Positions 18,501 to 25,942 of a stretch of DNA of 51,581 nt are shown piece after piece; position 1 is the first letter of the stretch, and each line of letters opens with the position of its first letter. Source of the DNA: an uncultured Anaerolineae bacterium (lineage in GTDB: Bacteria > Chloroflexota > Anaerolineae > Aggregatilineales > Phototrophicaceae). Under the pieces are notes generated by a model that was not told where the DNA came from, did no database searches, and saw only the letters and a program-made list of their open reading frames with translations. The stretch spans positions 1-51,581 of the forward strand of contig CALIEB010000020.1 of the NCBI GenBank assembly GCA_938022205.1. The letters are read 5' to 3'. Position numbers and translations under genes: made by a program.

Positions 18501-19896
18501 TCTTGTCGATGCTTTGGAGAATGGCGAGAGCTTCGCTCGTGTCGTAGCCCTCTTGCTTGAGCGCGTGCAGCGATTCGTTGAGGCGATAAAGATTGGGGCG
18601 CAGCAGCAACACGTCGGCAAAGTGCGCCGAGATACGCTCCGCTAGCAGCCAGTGCAAGCGAGCGGTAGCGCGGTCGGCGGGTGGTTGCGCCAGCAGCGTT
18701 TGCACCGCCAGCACGACATCGCCAACGAACAGCGCGTCTATCGCGGCGCGCGCGCCTGTTAAGTCGGCATCGCTGCTGCTTTCGATAAGCTCAACCGCAT
18801 CCGCTAGCCAGTTGACCAAGCCGATGGTCTGCGAGCCTGCCTGTTCGCGCAGCCCCGCCAGCAGCGCGCTCGCACGCCCCCACGTGCCGTTGTTAAGGTA
18901 GATACGCACCGCGTCGAGGTCTGCCGAAACGGTCAAATCACGCAAGCGGTCGACGATTTGCGCGTGCGCCTGCCGCGCGGGAGGATAGCCGCTGTCTGCT
19001 CGCAGCGCAGGCTCAAGCAGTTTTTCCAGCGTGCGCAGCTCGCTTTTGCTCAAGTCGGCGCGCTTGAGCTTGTCGCTGACGTTGGCGACGACGGTGTTGC
19101 GCTCTTTTTCCAGCGGGGCGCGCAAGCTGGCAAGGTCAGCACGCAGCGCGGCAATGCTGGGGTAGCGCAAGCGCGGGTTAGGGTGGATGGCTTTGCTGAT
19201 AAGGGCTTGCAGCGCGGCGGGCAGGCGCGCGCTGTCCTCGCCGAACGACAGCAAGAAATCTGCGCTTGCGTCGCGGGGGATGTCGGCGCGCCGCCCGCCC
19301 GTGACAATGTAGTAGAGCAGCTCGCCCACTTGGTACACGTCGGTTTGGCGGCTGATGCCCTGCGCGTTCATCTCTTCGTCTTCCAAGAAAACCGCATTGC
19401 CCCAGTCAATCACCTTAAGCGCATAGCGGTCCCTGTCCCAAAACAGGTGTTTTGCGTCCACGTCGTTGTAGACGATGCCCTTGCTGTGGGCGGTGTGCAA
19501 CAAATCCAGCAGCGCGTCCACGATGACATAGGTTTCCAACAGAGGCAAGCGTTCGCCGCTGCTAGCGCGTTCGCGCACGTCGTCCGCCAGCATCACGCCT
19601 TCGGCGCGTTCGATGACGATGTACTGATGCACCATGCCGCCGACCAAGAACTGCCCCTCGCCGACCAGCTCCGCCAGCACCGGATGCCCGCTGAGGCGCA
19701 GCAGTGCCTTGCGTTCGTTGGCGATGCTGACCTCTTGGCGGTTGCGGATGGGCGGCGCGTCGGGGGCAGCGGGGCGTTTGATGACGACGGGGCGGTCGCC
19801 GTCGTGGGTGTCCACCGCGCGCAGGGTTTCGCCGCTGCGCCCACGTGGGTAGATGTAATCGTAGCGATAGCGTTTGTCAAAAAGGCTGTCCGCCAT
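15580..19896 (-). CDS. Giant membrane Ser/Thr protein kinase-like receptor with ectodomain
   Basis: About 1438 aa. The N-terminal kinase-like domain spans about 10-265, with the ATP-anchoring lysine at Lys40 (VVIKRP). Catalytic landmarks are altered: HRD is YND (Asp145 kept), the Mg-binding Asn of the loop is His150, and DFG is DWG (Asp164). A very long helical region (about 270-1090), probably solenoid or coiled coil, is followed by a membrane helix (LAIVGAVGVLLVVVAVVGML, about 1100-1120), a Pro/Thr stalk of about 110 residues, and an outside beta-rich domain of about 190 residues resembling lectin-like folds. It could sense the surface and signal inward, either as an atypical kinase or as a pseudokinase scaffold. 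The ATG at 19896 has GGAG 7 bases upstream; an earlier ATG at 19959 has no such support. Convergent with the surface-protein genes. Confidence 0.82.
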   Translation of the reverse strand: MADSLFDKRYRYDYIYPRGRSGETLRAVDTHDGDRPVVIKRPAAPDAPPIRNRQEVSIANERKALLRLSGHPVLAELVGEGQFLVGGMVHQYIVIERAEGVMLADDVRERASSGERLPLLETYVIVDALLDLLHTAHSKGIVYNDVDAKHLFWDRDRYALKVIDWGNAVFLEDEEMNAQGISRQTDVYQVGELLYYIVTGGRRADIPRDASADFLLSFGEDSARLPAALQALISKAIHPNPRLRYPSIAALRADLASLRAPLEKERNTVVANVSDKLKRADLSKSELRTLEKLLEPALRADSGYPPARQAHAQIVDRLRDLTVSADLDAVRIYLNNGTWGRASALLAGLREQAGSQTIGLVNWLADAVELIESSSDADLTGARAAIDALFVGDVVLAVQTLLAQPPADRATARLHWLLAERISAHFADVLLLRPNLYRLNESLHALKQEGYDTSEALAILQSIDKTLDSLQGGNVDLPDLRSGYASVAEQLALASPLLQTFSLQHQLTSKQLSLNALDRAMNAAMALTDNMHVIGKQATASPRDALNALDASRTIDTLNSVFDDIQYMLTRLYERLQACQTYVPAADGSDLAGWLKATQNELAPFAARLFDDMLAGFLAGLQTAETAWARYREAVIQGNRDDALGALDSAHKAVAVLAPALSAWLRSLRGLVDGAQHIERHAVPNPLGRALADGWEAFDKGRMSEAELLGQQAYQAARSDTEQFVARRLQSIAQLCREWVERGGVNSRATSATAHDQVEQLFTARERGILQHFTEQMPSIETYLKAMGRGLVDVYDRQSSGALRVLFFKYVLLGTLDAHDKRLGDAAFWLEAAERTLGDAGARHPAARALHEFIARQHDLNAAQALFERFDGKHALPELENTRRQLENNPQAKLLTSAVQSLRELALGLRDWSDGDFRSAGLRLESALKEAQDCERSAGINLAAYRAWVMALMKHCAALWVQFREMRQRIEQRPDQPDHTIFEAHHDFARVTQNQLGETYAATLRQWRDTYDAFLAAYTAEERRSKRLERFNELFKAMFIDRHPAYGLYQHWYDVLEQSPEFPAPPTDEPLPRMAEAAPTLEAYQGTRYVDEARPKRPLPKLAIVGAVGVLLVVVAVVGMLLMAQNPPAIAVTISPTPNDVAGASTMPPAAQELGALLVTTPIPTSDAPFVTPTPLTQTPRLTTRASDTPSLTPTVPTATPTLTATPSPTSTPSATFTPSITPTPSDTPTVPPLTPTPLPPQGLQGTQDLLAIFNRTDAQANPLTFSPLETGYRLGVGEAWDEPRIRVFPSLDALEGFYGNNAATRLRRSEAEFVLRTFNPSVVGAEDVYFGMQLASANDGNSIGIMVQVVGQNVVNVYRMVNEERQFLTQKSVNAVIARLRLERDINNGSVSLYYNDELLGGTPTPFLNAEAPVLPVLFVRGGGVVVGVSYWRVGLR

Positions 19897-20070
19897 GCTG
19901 CTGCTCCCGTGTGCGTTTGCCACCCTCCATTGTAGCATAAAGGCGACGCTCGTCCCCACCCCACGCTGCGACAGTACTCATACACAAGTTTTTGTGCGGA
20001 CTTTCACAAACTGCTTAGGTTGGCGTGCTACACTTGCACTGTTTAGCGTAACCATGTAAAGGCAAATGCC

Positions 20071-22641
20071 ATGCAGTGGGTGATTGGACGACTGGCGGCG
20101 CGCTATATCTCGCGTCGTTTTTTGCAAAGTGTGCTGTTTATTATCGGCGTAGCGGTGGGCGTGGCGGTGGTGATTGCCATCGACCTCGCCAACGGCAGCG
20201 CGTCGCGGGCGTTCGCGCTCTCGACGGAAAGCGTGACGGGGCGCGCCACGCACCAAATTATCGGCACGGCGGCGGGCTTGCCCAGCGACCTCTATCGCGT
20301 CGTGCGCCTTGAGCTAGGTATCCGCGACAGCGCGCCCATCATCAGCGAGCCCGTGCGCTCGGACGCGCTAGGTGGGCAGCCCTTGCGCCTGCTGGGCGTT
20401 GACCCTTTTGCCGAGCCACCCTTCCGCAGCTACCTGCAAGAGGTCGAGGTATTGGGCGAGGACGGCAGCGCATTCGACGCGCTCGTCAACTTCATCACCC
20501 AGCCCAACACGGTGCTGCTGACGCAAACGCTAGCGACACGCTGGGGTGTGGCGACGGGCGACACCTTCCCGCTCAAGACGGCGCAGGGCATCACGACGGT
20601 GCGCGTCATCGGCATCTTGCAGCCGCAGGATAGCGCAAGCCAACAGGCGTTGGATGACCTCATCATGACCGACATCGCCAGCGCGCAAGAGCTGACGGGC
20701 ATGCACGGACGCATCACGCGCATTGACCTCATCCTGCCCGAAGGCTACGACACGAGCGCGCTGCTGGCACGCCTGCCTGAGGGCGCGGTGCTGGTCAGCG
20801 CGTCTAGCAGCGGCGGCGCGCTGGCACAGATGACCGCCGCGTTCGCGATTAACCTGCAAGCCTTGTCGCTGTTGGCGGTGGTGGTAGGCGTGTTCCTCAT
20901 CTACAACACGGTGTCGTTCAGCGTCGTGCAGCGTCGTCCGGTGATTGGCATCTTGCGGGCGTTAGGCGCGACGCGGGCGCAAATCTTTGCGGTCATCTTG
21001 AGCGAGGCGGTGCTGCTGGGTGCGCTGGGGACGCTGCTCGGGTTGGGCTTGGGCGTGATTTTCGGACGATTTACGGTGGGCTTGGTCGCGCAGACCATCA
21101 GCGACCTCTACTTTACGGTGAACGTGACGACGGTGACGCTGGACAGCTTCGTGCTGCTCAAGGGCGCGGGCTTAGGCTTGGCGGCAAGCGTGGTCTCCGC
21201 GCTCATTCCCAGCGTGGATGCCACGCGCACGCCGCCCGTCGGCTCGCTGCGCCGCTCGGAGACCGAGAGCCGCACGCGCAAGCTGCTGCCCTATCTGACC
21301 GCCGCCAGCGTTTTCTTCTTCGCGGCGGGCGCGCTTATCCTGCAGCTGCCCACCACCAGCCTCATTGTCAGCTTTGCCGGCTTGTTCTGCGTGGTGTTCG
21401 GTGGCGCGCTGCTCACACCCACTGCGCTGGTGATTGGCATGCGCCTGCTCACGCCGTTGAGCGCGCGCCTGTTCGGCGTGTTGGGCAGGCTTGCGCCGCG
21501 TGCGGTCACGCGCTCGCTCAGCCGCACGAGCATCGCGGTGGCAGCGTTAACCATTGCCGTTAGCGTCATCGTCGGCGTGAGCGTCATGATTGGTTCTTTC
21601 CGCAGCACCGTGAGCGACTGGCTGGACACGACCATCGGCGCGGACATCTTCATCGCTTCGCCGCTGCTAAGCTCCAACCAGTCGAGCGCGGACGTTGACC
21701 CAGCCATCCGCGAGCTGGTGCGCGGTGTGGCGGGCGTGGTCAGCGTGAGCGCGGCGCGCACGGTGGCGGCGATTGCCCCTGATTATCCCGACATGCTGCC
21801 TGTCAACCTGACAGCAGTCGACTACGACATCAGCGAGGGGCGCGGCTTCGTGTGGAACAACGCGCCCAACGGCGACCACAAGGCAGCACTCGCGGCGGGC
21901 GCGGTCATCGTGAGCGAGCCGTTTGCGTTTCGGCGCGGCATCACGCCCGCCAACAACACGCTGCGACTGCTCACCGACAGAGGCGTGCAGACTTTTGCAG
22001 TTGTCGGCGTGTTCTACGATTACGCCACCGACCAAGGCAGCGTTCTCATGTACCGCGAGGTTTACGACCGCTTCTTTGACGACCGCGCGATCTCACAGCT
22101 AGCGGCGTTCGTGGCGGATGGGGTGGACGTGAACGCCGTCGTCGAAACGCTCAAGACCGACACGCTCAAAGGCTATGACCTGACCATTCAGAGCAATCGC
22201 GCGCTGCGAGCGGGCGTGTTCGCCATCTTCGAGCGCACGTTTACCATCACAATTGCGCTGCGGCTACTGGCGACGTTGGTCGCGTTTATCGGCATCTTGG
22301 CGGCATTGATGTCCTTGCAGATTGAGCAGAGCCGTGAGTACGGCGTGCTGCGCGCCAACGGCATGACGCGCCCACAGCTTTGGCGGTTCACGCTCCTGCA
22401 AACTGGGTTGATGGGGACGGTGGCAGGCATCGTCGCGCTGCCGATTGGCGCGGTCTTGGCAGCGGTCTTAATTAGCGTGATTAACGTGCGCGCGTTCGGC
22501 TGGACAATGCAGATGGCAAGCGTGCCAAACGAATACGCCACAGCGTTTGCGGTGGCGGTGGTAGCGGCATTGCTGGCAGGCGTGTATCCGGCGTGGCGGC
22601 TCACGCGCCTGCTCCCCGCCCAAGCGTTGCGCAGCGAGTAA
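20071..22641 (+). CDS. ABC transporter permease, FtsX/MacB-LolE type, two FtsX domains
   Basis: Large inner-membrane protein, 856 aa. A first membrane helix (about 20-40) precedes an extracytoplasmic MacB-like periplasmic domain (about 45-260). A first FtsX bundle (about 265-400) contains GILRALGATRAQIFAVILSE, the coupling-helix motif. More helices, a second outside domain (about 520-710) and a second FtsX bundle (720-856) with EYGVLRANGMTRPQLWRFTL follow. Such duplicated permeases work with a LolD/MacB-like ATPase to move lipoproteins, lipids or peptides by mechanotransmission. No ATPase gene is adjacent, so the partner is elsewhere. It ends 23 bases from the broken methyltransferase gene. 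Confidence 0.87.
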   Translation: MQWVIGRLAARYISRRFLQSVLFIIGVAVGVAVVIAIDLANGSASRAFALSTESVTGRATHQIIGTAAGLPSDLYRVVRLELGIRDSAPIISEPVRSDALGGQPLRLLGVDPFAEPPFRSYLQEVEVLGEDGSAFDALVNFITQPNTVLLTQTLATRWGVATGDTFPLKTAQGITTVRVIGILQPQDSASQQALDDLIMTDIASAQELTGMHGRITRIDLILPEGYDTSALLARLPEGAVLVSASSSGGALAQMTAAFAINLQALSLLAVVVGVFLIYNTVSFSVVQRRPVIGILRALGATRAQIFAVILSEAVLLGALGTLLGLGLGVIFGRFTVGLVAQTISDLYFTVNVTTVTLDSFVLLKGAGLGLAASVVSALIPSVDATRTPPVGSLRRSETESRTRKLLPYLTAASVFFFAAGALILQLPTTSLIVSFAGLFCVVFGGALLTPTALVIGMRLLTPLSARLFGVLGRLAPRAVTRSLSRTSIAVAALTIAVSVIVGVSVMIGSFRSTVSDWLDTTIGADIFIASPLLSSNQSSADVDPAIRELVRGVAGVVSVSAARTVAAIAPDYPDMLPVNLTAVDYDISEGRGFVWNNAPNGDHKAALAAGAVIVSEPFAFRRGITPANNTLRLLTDRGVQTFAVVGVFYDYATDQGSVLMYREVYDRFFDDRAISQLAAFVADGVDVNAVVETLKTDTLKGYDLTIQSNRALRAGVFAIFERTFTITIALRLLATLVAFIGILAALMSLQIEQSREYGVLRANGMTRPQLWRFTLLQTGLMGTVAGIVALPIGAVLAAVLISVINVRAFGWTMQMASVPNEYATAFAVAVVAALLAGVYPAWRLTRLLPAQALRSE

Positions 22642-22664
22642 CGCCAGCGCAGGACAACGCGACG

Positions 22665-23504
22665 TTAAAACAGCCTAAGCTGCCCATTCTCGCGGTCTTG
22701 CGCGTTGCCATTGTGGTCATCGCCCTGCAAGAACGGCAAACGGTATTTGCTGGCAATGCGCCCGTCGCCGGCGAGGCGGTCTAAAATCATTTCGTAGTAA
22801 TCGGGGTGCAGCTCACAAGAGGTGAAATGCCGCTTGAGCTGGCGGCACAGCACCAGCTCCGACCCCGACCCACCAAAAAAATTAGCACATCATCTCCCTC
22901 TTTGGTGGCAGCTTTAATCAGCTTCTCGACGAGTGGCAGCGAGATTTGACAAGCGTGGAAAGTCTTGTCTTTAGACACGTTTTTGACGAGGTCGTGATAT
23001 ACCCAAGAGTAAGGCATACGCCCTTTATGCCCATCCGCGATGCGCTGACGGATACGCTTATCGTTGGGATTGAGGTAAGGCTCGGCCACTTGGTCTTTGT
23101 AGAAGCGGTTCTGTTTGGATTTGACCGCGTGCAGTATCGAGCGATGCGCGGTAGTGAAGTGGCGCGGGCTGTGTCCTACGTTGGTGTTGTAGACCCACAC
23201 ATAGTCAAACACGTCGTAGGCGTGTTCGTCAAGAAAGCGCACGCGCAAGTAGGCGTTCTGTTTGGGATAGTTGATAAAAGAATAAGTTGCCGTCGGGCTT
23301 CAACACGCGCAGGCTTTCGCGGGCAAGCTCAATGTACCATGCCACGTAGTCTTCCCACTTGGTGGTATAGTTTTTGCCCGCATACTTAACACCGACATTG
23401 TAGTCAGGGTCGCCATAGACCATATCCATGCACGCATCAGGCAAGCCGCGCAGCATTTCCAAAACGTCCTGATGAAACACCTTGTCTCGATAGGCAGGCA
23501 TCAT
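22665..23504 (-). pseudogene. DNA (N4/N6) methyltransferase split by two single-base frameshifts
   Basis: Three overlapping reading frames join into one methyltransferase of about 280 aa. Frame 1 (23504 to about 23276) has GLPDACMDMVYGDPDYNVGV, with DPDY where DPPY is usual (motif IV). Frame 2 (about 23270-22880) includes LRVRFLDEHAYDVFDYVWVY and HFTTAHRSILHAVK. Frame 3 (to 22665) restores FFGGSGSELVLCRQLKRHFT, the AdoMet-binding FxGxG motif. The order (motif IV before the AdoMet site) fits the beta-type group. The first shift is at an A4 run on the plus strand (23276-23279), one base too many; the second at an A7 run (22875-22881), one too few. With both repaired the protein looks complete. 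No restriction gene is nearby. It is a young pseudogene, a phase-variable gene, or two homopolymer sequencing errors. Confidence 0.82.
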
Positions 23505-23557
23505 AGCGACCTCTCTTTAAGTTGGCTTGTCAGTTTACCACAACAATCTCTCCCACA

Positions 23558-23576
23558 CTTTACACACGCTTTACAC
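23558..23576 (+). promoter_or_regulatory. Two CTTTACAC direct repeats, 11 bases apart
   Basis: CTTTACAC occurs at 23558-23565 and 23569-23576, one helical turn apart, with a looser TTTACC at 23535. This is the spacing used by tandem-binding regulators of the OmpR/PhoB type. It lies 68 bases before the secreted-protein gene at 23644. No binding protein can be named. Confidence 0.3.
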
Positions 23577-23643
23577 GTCGATGATATGTTGATGACAAAG
23601 CGCGCGTAAGCTAAAGGCAACGTTTCGCTGTACTTCAAGGAGC

Positions 23644-24120
23644 TTGCTCATGAAAATCCGTCTTTTGCTTTTGTGCCTAAGCCTGTTTGTCGTCATGGTG
23701 GGCGCAGCCAGCGCGCAAACCACCGCCGCACACACGGTCACGTTGACAGAGACACGCATCAACGAGGCGTTCCGTGTGACAAATCCCTCGCGTGTCACGG
23801 TGAACAACGTCAGCGTTGACCTACAAGTCGGGCAGGTCGCTATCAACGCCACGCTCACGCCGCGCCGTCCCAGCAACTCAAACAGCTACGCGGTGACGGC
23901 GGTCATCGTGCCGAGCGTTTCGTCGGGCATCGTGCGTTGGACAGTGACCAGCGTCACCAGCAACGGCAGCCCCGCCAGCCAAGAGATACTCAACTTGGTC
24001 AATGGCTCGCTTGCGTCCGCGTGGCGCACCTACTTCCGCCAGCTTTACGGCAAGGGGCGCGTGCAAAGCATCACGATGGACGATGCGACGCTAACCTATA
24101 CGCTCACCAGCAGCCGCTAG
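23644..24120 (+). CDS. Small secreted protein of unknown function
   Basis: Protein of 158 aa. Signal peptide at about 1-23 (LLLLCLSLFVVMVGAASA then Q). The mature part is beta-rich with few charges: TVTLTETRINEAFRVTNPS, VSVDLQVGQVAINATLTP, then EILNLVNGSLASAWRTYF and a final strand. The alternation of strands and one long helix faintly recalls small lipid-binding secreted proteins such as the LmeA/DUF2993 group, but I would not assign it. AAGGAG lies 7 bases before the ATG. Its stop shares CTAG with that of the convergent acyltransferase. Confidence 0.75.
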   Translation: MLMKIRLLLLCLSLFVVMVGAASAQTTAAHTVTLTETRINEAFRVTNPSRVTVNNVSVDLQVGQVAINATLTPRRPSNSNSYAVTAVIVPSVSSGIVRWTVTSVTSNGSPASQEILNLVNGSLASAWRTYFRQLYGKGRVQSITMDDATLTYTLTSSR

Positions 24121-24773
24121 CGCAGGCGACGCAAGACGCGGGCGGGGTTGCCGGCGGCGATGGCATAGGGCGGGATGTCGCTTGTGACGACGCTGCCCGC
24201 GCCAATCACGCAGCCGCGCCCCAAACGCACGCCTTTGAGGACAAGCGCGCGCATGCCGATAAACACGTCGTCTTCGATGACAATCGGAGCGGTCGCGCCG
24301 TTGAGCGGGGCGCGGAAGCGTTCTTCGGGGTCAAGCGGATGGAAGTCTGTGTCAGCGATGATGCTGTTCGCGCCGACAGTGACGCGGTTGCCAATCGTGA
24401 TGGCTTGCTCGCAGACAATCGCGCCACCTGTCATGCCGTAGTCGTCACCAATGCGCAGTGCCGCGCCTGCCCGCCGCGTGCTAAGGATACAAGGGTGCGC
24501 GGGACCAAGCGGGTTGCTGCGCGGATGCGAGCGCAAGTTCGCGCGCGCCCCCAACACCATCACGCTCTCGCGGTGCTTTTGCACAATCGGCAAGCCGTAG
24601 CATCGCCAGCCCGCGCCGATTTGCACGCCGCTGAGGATAAAGCCCAGCCACGCCAGCGGCACAATCGCCAGCCGTTCAAGCTCGTTGCGCGCCTTCCAAG
24701 GCGTGGCAAACGCCAAGCGCACCGCTTGCCACGAGAGCAGCGGCGGCGGCGTGTGCGCGTCTTGCTCGCTCAT
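24117..24773 (-). CDS. Left-handed beta-helix O-acyl/acetyltransferase
   Basis: Protein of 218 aa, hexapeptide-repeat (LbH) transferase family. Repeats such as ITIGNRVTVGANSIIADTDF, IVIEDDVFIGMRALVLKGVR and LGRGCVIGAGSVVTSDIPPY build the prism, and AIAAGNPARVLRRLR is the classical C-terminal end. The histidine in ADTDFHPLD is the expected catalytic base. These enzymes move acetyl from acetyl-CoA to sugars or related acceptors. The N-terminal 60 residues have a hydrophobic stretch (LAIVPLAWLGFILSGVQIG) that could bring it to the membrane. It is third in a minus-strand operon (25448 to 24117) and overlaps the preceding gene by ATGA. Confidence 0.87.
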   Translation of the reverse strand: MSEQDAHTPPPLLSWQAVRLAFATPWKARNELERLAIVPLAWLGFILSGVQIGAGWRCYGLPIVQKHRESVMVLGARANLRSHPRSNPLGPAHPCILSTRRAGAALRIGDDYGMTGGAIVCEQAITIGNRVTVGANSIIADTDFHPLDPEERFRAPLNGATAPIVIEDDVFIGMRALVLKGVRLGRGCVIGAGSVVTSDIPPYAIAAGNPARVLRRLR

Positions 24774-25078
24774 ACGGTTTCTTCGTACACTTCGCCAAAC
24801 AAGATGTCAACACCGCCCGCGCCGAACCGCGCGAGCAGCGCACCCGCTGCTTGCCCTTGCGGTGTGCGCATGGCATCTTCCAACGTGTCGCGGTCAGCAT
24901 AGTACAGCTCCAGCACGCGCGCGTAAGGCGGCTGCCCCAAAGGGCTAGCGACCACATGCACGACCTGCTTGCGCTGATAAGCGGGCATGCGCTCCACCGC
25001 CACTAAGAAGTCTTGATAGGCGGTTTCGAAGGCTTGTGCATCCGCCAGCGGACGAAAGCACACCATCAGCTTAATCAC
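24770..25078 (-). CDS. EthD-like small ferredoxin-fold protein
   Basis: About 102 aa. IKLMVCFRPLADAQAFETAY and the later PPYARVLELYYADRDTLEDA match EthD-type dimeric alpha/beta-barrel proteins, ending FGAGGVDILFGEVYEETV. EthD proteins often sit beside oxygenases, but none is here; many such proteins have no known reaction. The GTG at 25078 is chosen because it overlaps the end of the upstream gene by eight bases, suggesting coupled translation, and gives a normal family length; ATG at 25066 is the alternative. It overlaps the acyltransferase start by ATGA. Confidence 0.7.
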   Translation of the reverse strand: MIKLMVCFRPLADAQAFETAYQDFLVAVERMPAYQRKQVVHVVASPLGQPPYARVLELYYADRDTLEDAMRTPQGQAAGALLARFGAGGVDILFGEVYEETV

Positions 25079-25448
25079 GGCTGACCAGCACCCCGATGAC
25101 GAAGCCCACAATCAGCGCAATTAAAATCGCCCAGAAGGTGTTTTCTTGCACGGTGTGCGTCACTTGCTTGCGAATGTCTTCAACTTTGTGCGTCTCGAGA
25201 TAGGTCGCCATGTCGTCAATGCGCGTGGTCACACGGTTGACCTGCTCTTGCACCGCCGCGTCTAAGGGTTTCTCGGCGGTTTCTTGGCGCACGCGCTGAA
25301 TTAGCTCGCGCAGCTGCTTGGCGATGGTCATACGCGCTTGCTCTACGCCTGCGTTTAGGCTTTTGCCCAGCTCTTGCAAGCGTTCTTGCGCCTCTTGGGC
25401 GAAGGCTTGCGCGTCGGGCATAGCGGTTGTGCCGTTGTCTTGTGTCAT
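25071..25448 (-). CDS. DUF883/ElaB-like tail-anchored membrane protein
   Basis: Protein of 125 aa. A long charged amphipathic helical region (about 10-95), rich in Glu, Gln, Arg and Lys and predicted coiled coil, is followed by one C-terminal membrane helix (FWAILIALIVGFVIGVLVSR) and a charged end. This is the layout of ElaB/YqjD (DUF883) proteins, which sit in the inner membrane and in enterobacteria bind stalled ribosomes. That function is not shown here. AGGGGG lies about 8 bases before the ATG. First gene of the three-gene minus-strand operon; a TATCAT on the minus strand about 50 bases upstream could be its -10. Confidence 0.72.
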   Translation of the reverse strand: MTQDNGTTAMPDAQAFAQEAQERLQELGKSLNAGVEQARMTIAKQLRELIQRVRQETAEKPLDAAVQEQVNRVTTRIDDMATYLETHKVEDIRKQVTHTVQENTFWAILIALIVGFVIGVLVSRD

Positions 25449-25583
25449 GAGAGTACCCCCTTCAGGCTAAAAAGCGCGAACAAATCTATCCTTATGATAG
25501 CGCAAAAGGCGCACAAAAAGTAGTCACGTTGGCTATATTGTTGCGTTATTTGTAAAGGCACGCGCACGACGGCGCGCCTGTGC

Positions 25584-25589
25584 TATACT
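25584..25589 (+). promoter_or_regulatory. Extended -10-like element (TGC TATACT) before the decayed gene
   Basis: TGCTATACT at 25581-25589 is an extended -10. It sits 31 bases before the ATG of the decayed gene at 25621, so the remnant may still be transcribed. Confidence 0.35.
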
Positions 25590-25620
25590 GGTGTTAACGC
25601 AGGTTGTGGCGGGCAAGCGC

Positions 25621-25927
25621 ATGAGCCTCATCAGCGAAATTCTCGAAAAAGCCAAAGCACTTACCCCGCAAGAGCGCGCCTAGCGGCGCGAACGCCTGCG
25701 CGCCATGCAAGCCGATGCCACCAGCGCGTCGCTAGCCGAGCCGCATTAGGGGCGTGAACTCAACGAGCTGTTAGAAAGCCTCGCCCCGATTGAGACGTGG
25801 CGGAGCGGCATGGCGGACGCTGTACACGCCCAACTTCAAAGACATGCCACCGTTGCTGGCAACGCTGGCACAACAGTCCTACGCTTAGGTGTGGTCATCC
25901 CACCATGCGTTTGCGCAACCCAATTAA
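25621..25927 (+). pseudogene. Decayed small gene with three in-frame TAG codons and a frameshift
   Basis: From the ATG the frame reads MSLISEILEKAKALTPQERA, then TAG (25681), RRERLRAMQADATSASLAEP H, then TAG (25747), GRELNELLESLAPIETW. Reading continues one frame over as RTLYTPNFKDMPPLLATLAQ QSYA, TAG (25886), VWSSHHAFAQPN and TAA at 25925. The first part (LTPQERA then RERL) resembles small addiction-module antitoxins of the LSPEERAELAERL kind. Every interruption is TAG; the second would fit Trp (TGG) by one change. TAG is an ordinary stop elsewhere in the window, so this is decay rather than recoding. The rest of 25449-25942 holds only promoter-like sequence. Confidence 0.5.
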
Positions 25928-25942
25928 CCAGAGACCTGTTCC

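Noticed and set aside
22875..22881. Firm call of phase variation in the methyltransferase
   Set aside because: A7 is short for reliable slippage and a second shift at an A4 run points equally to decay or read errors.
25621..25927. Stop-codon recoding at TAG
   Set aside because: TAG is the normal terminator of many intact genes in the window and a frameshift is also needed.
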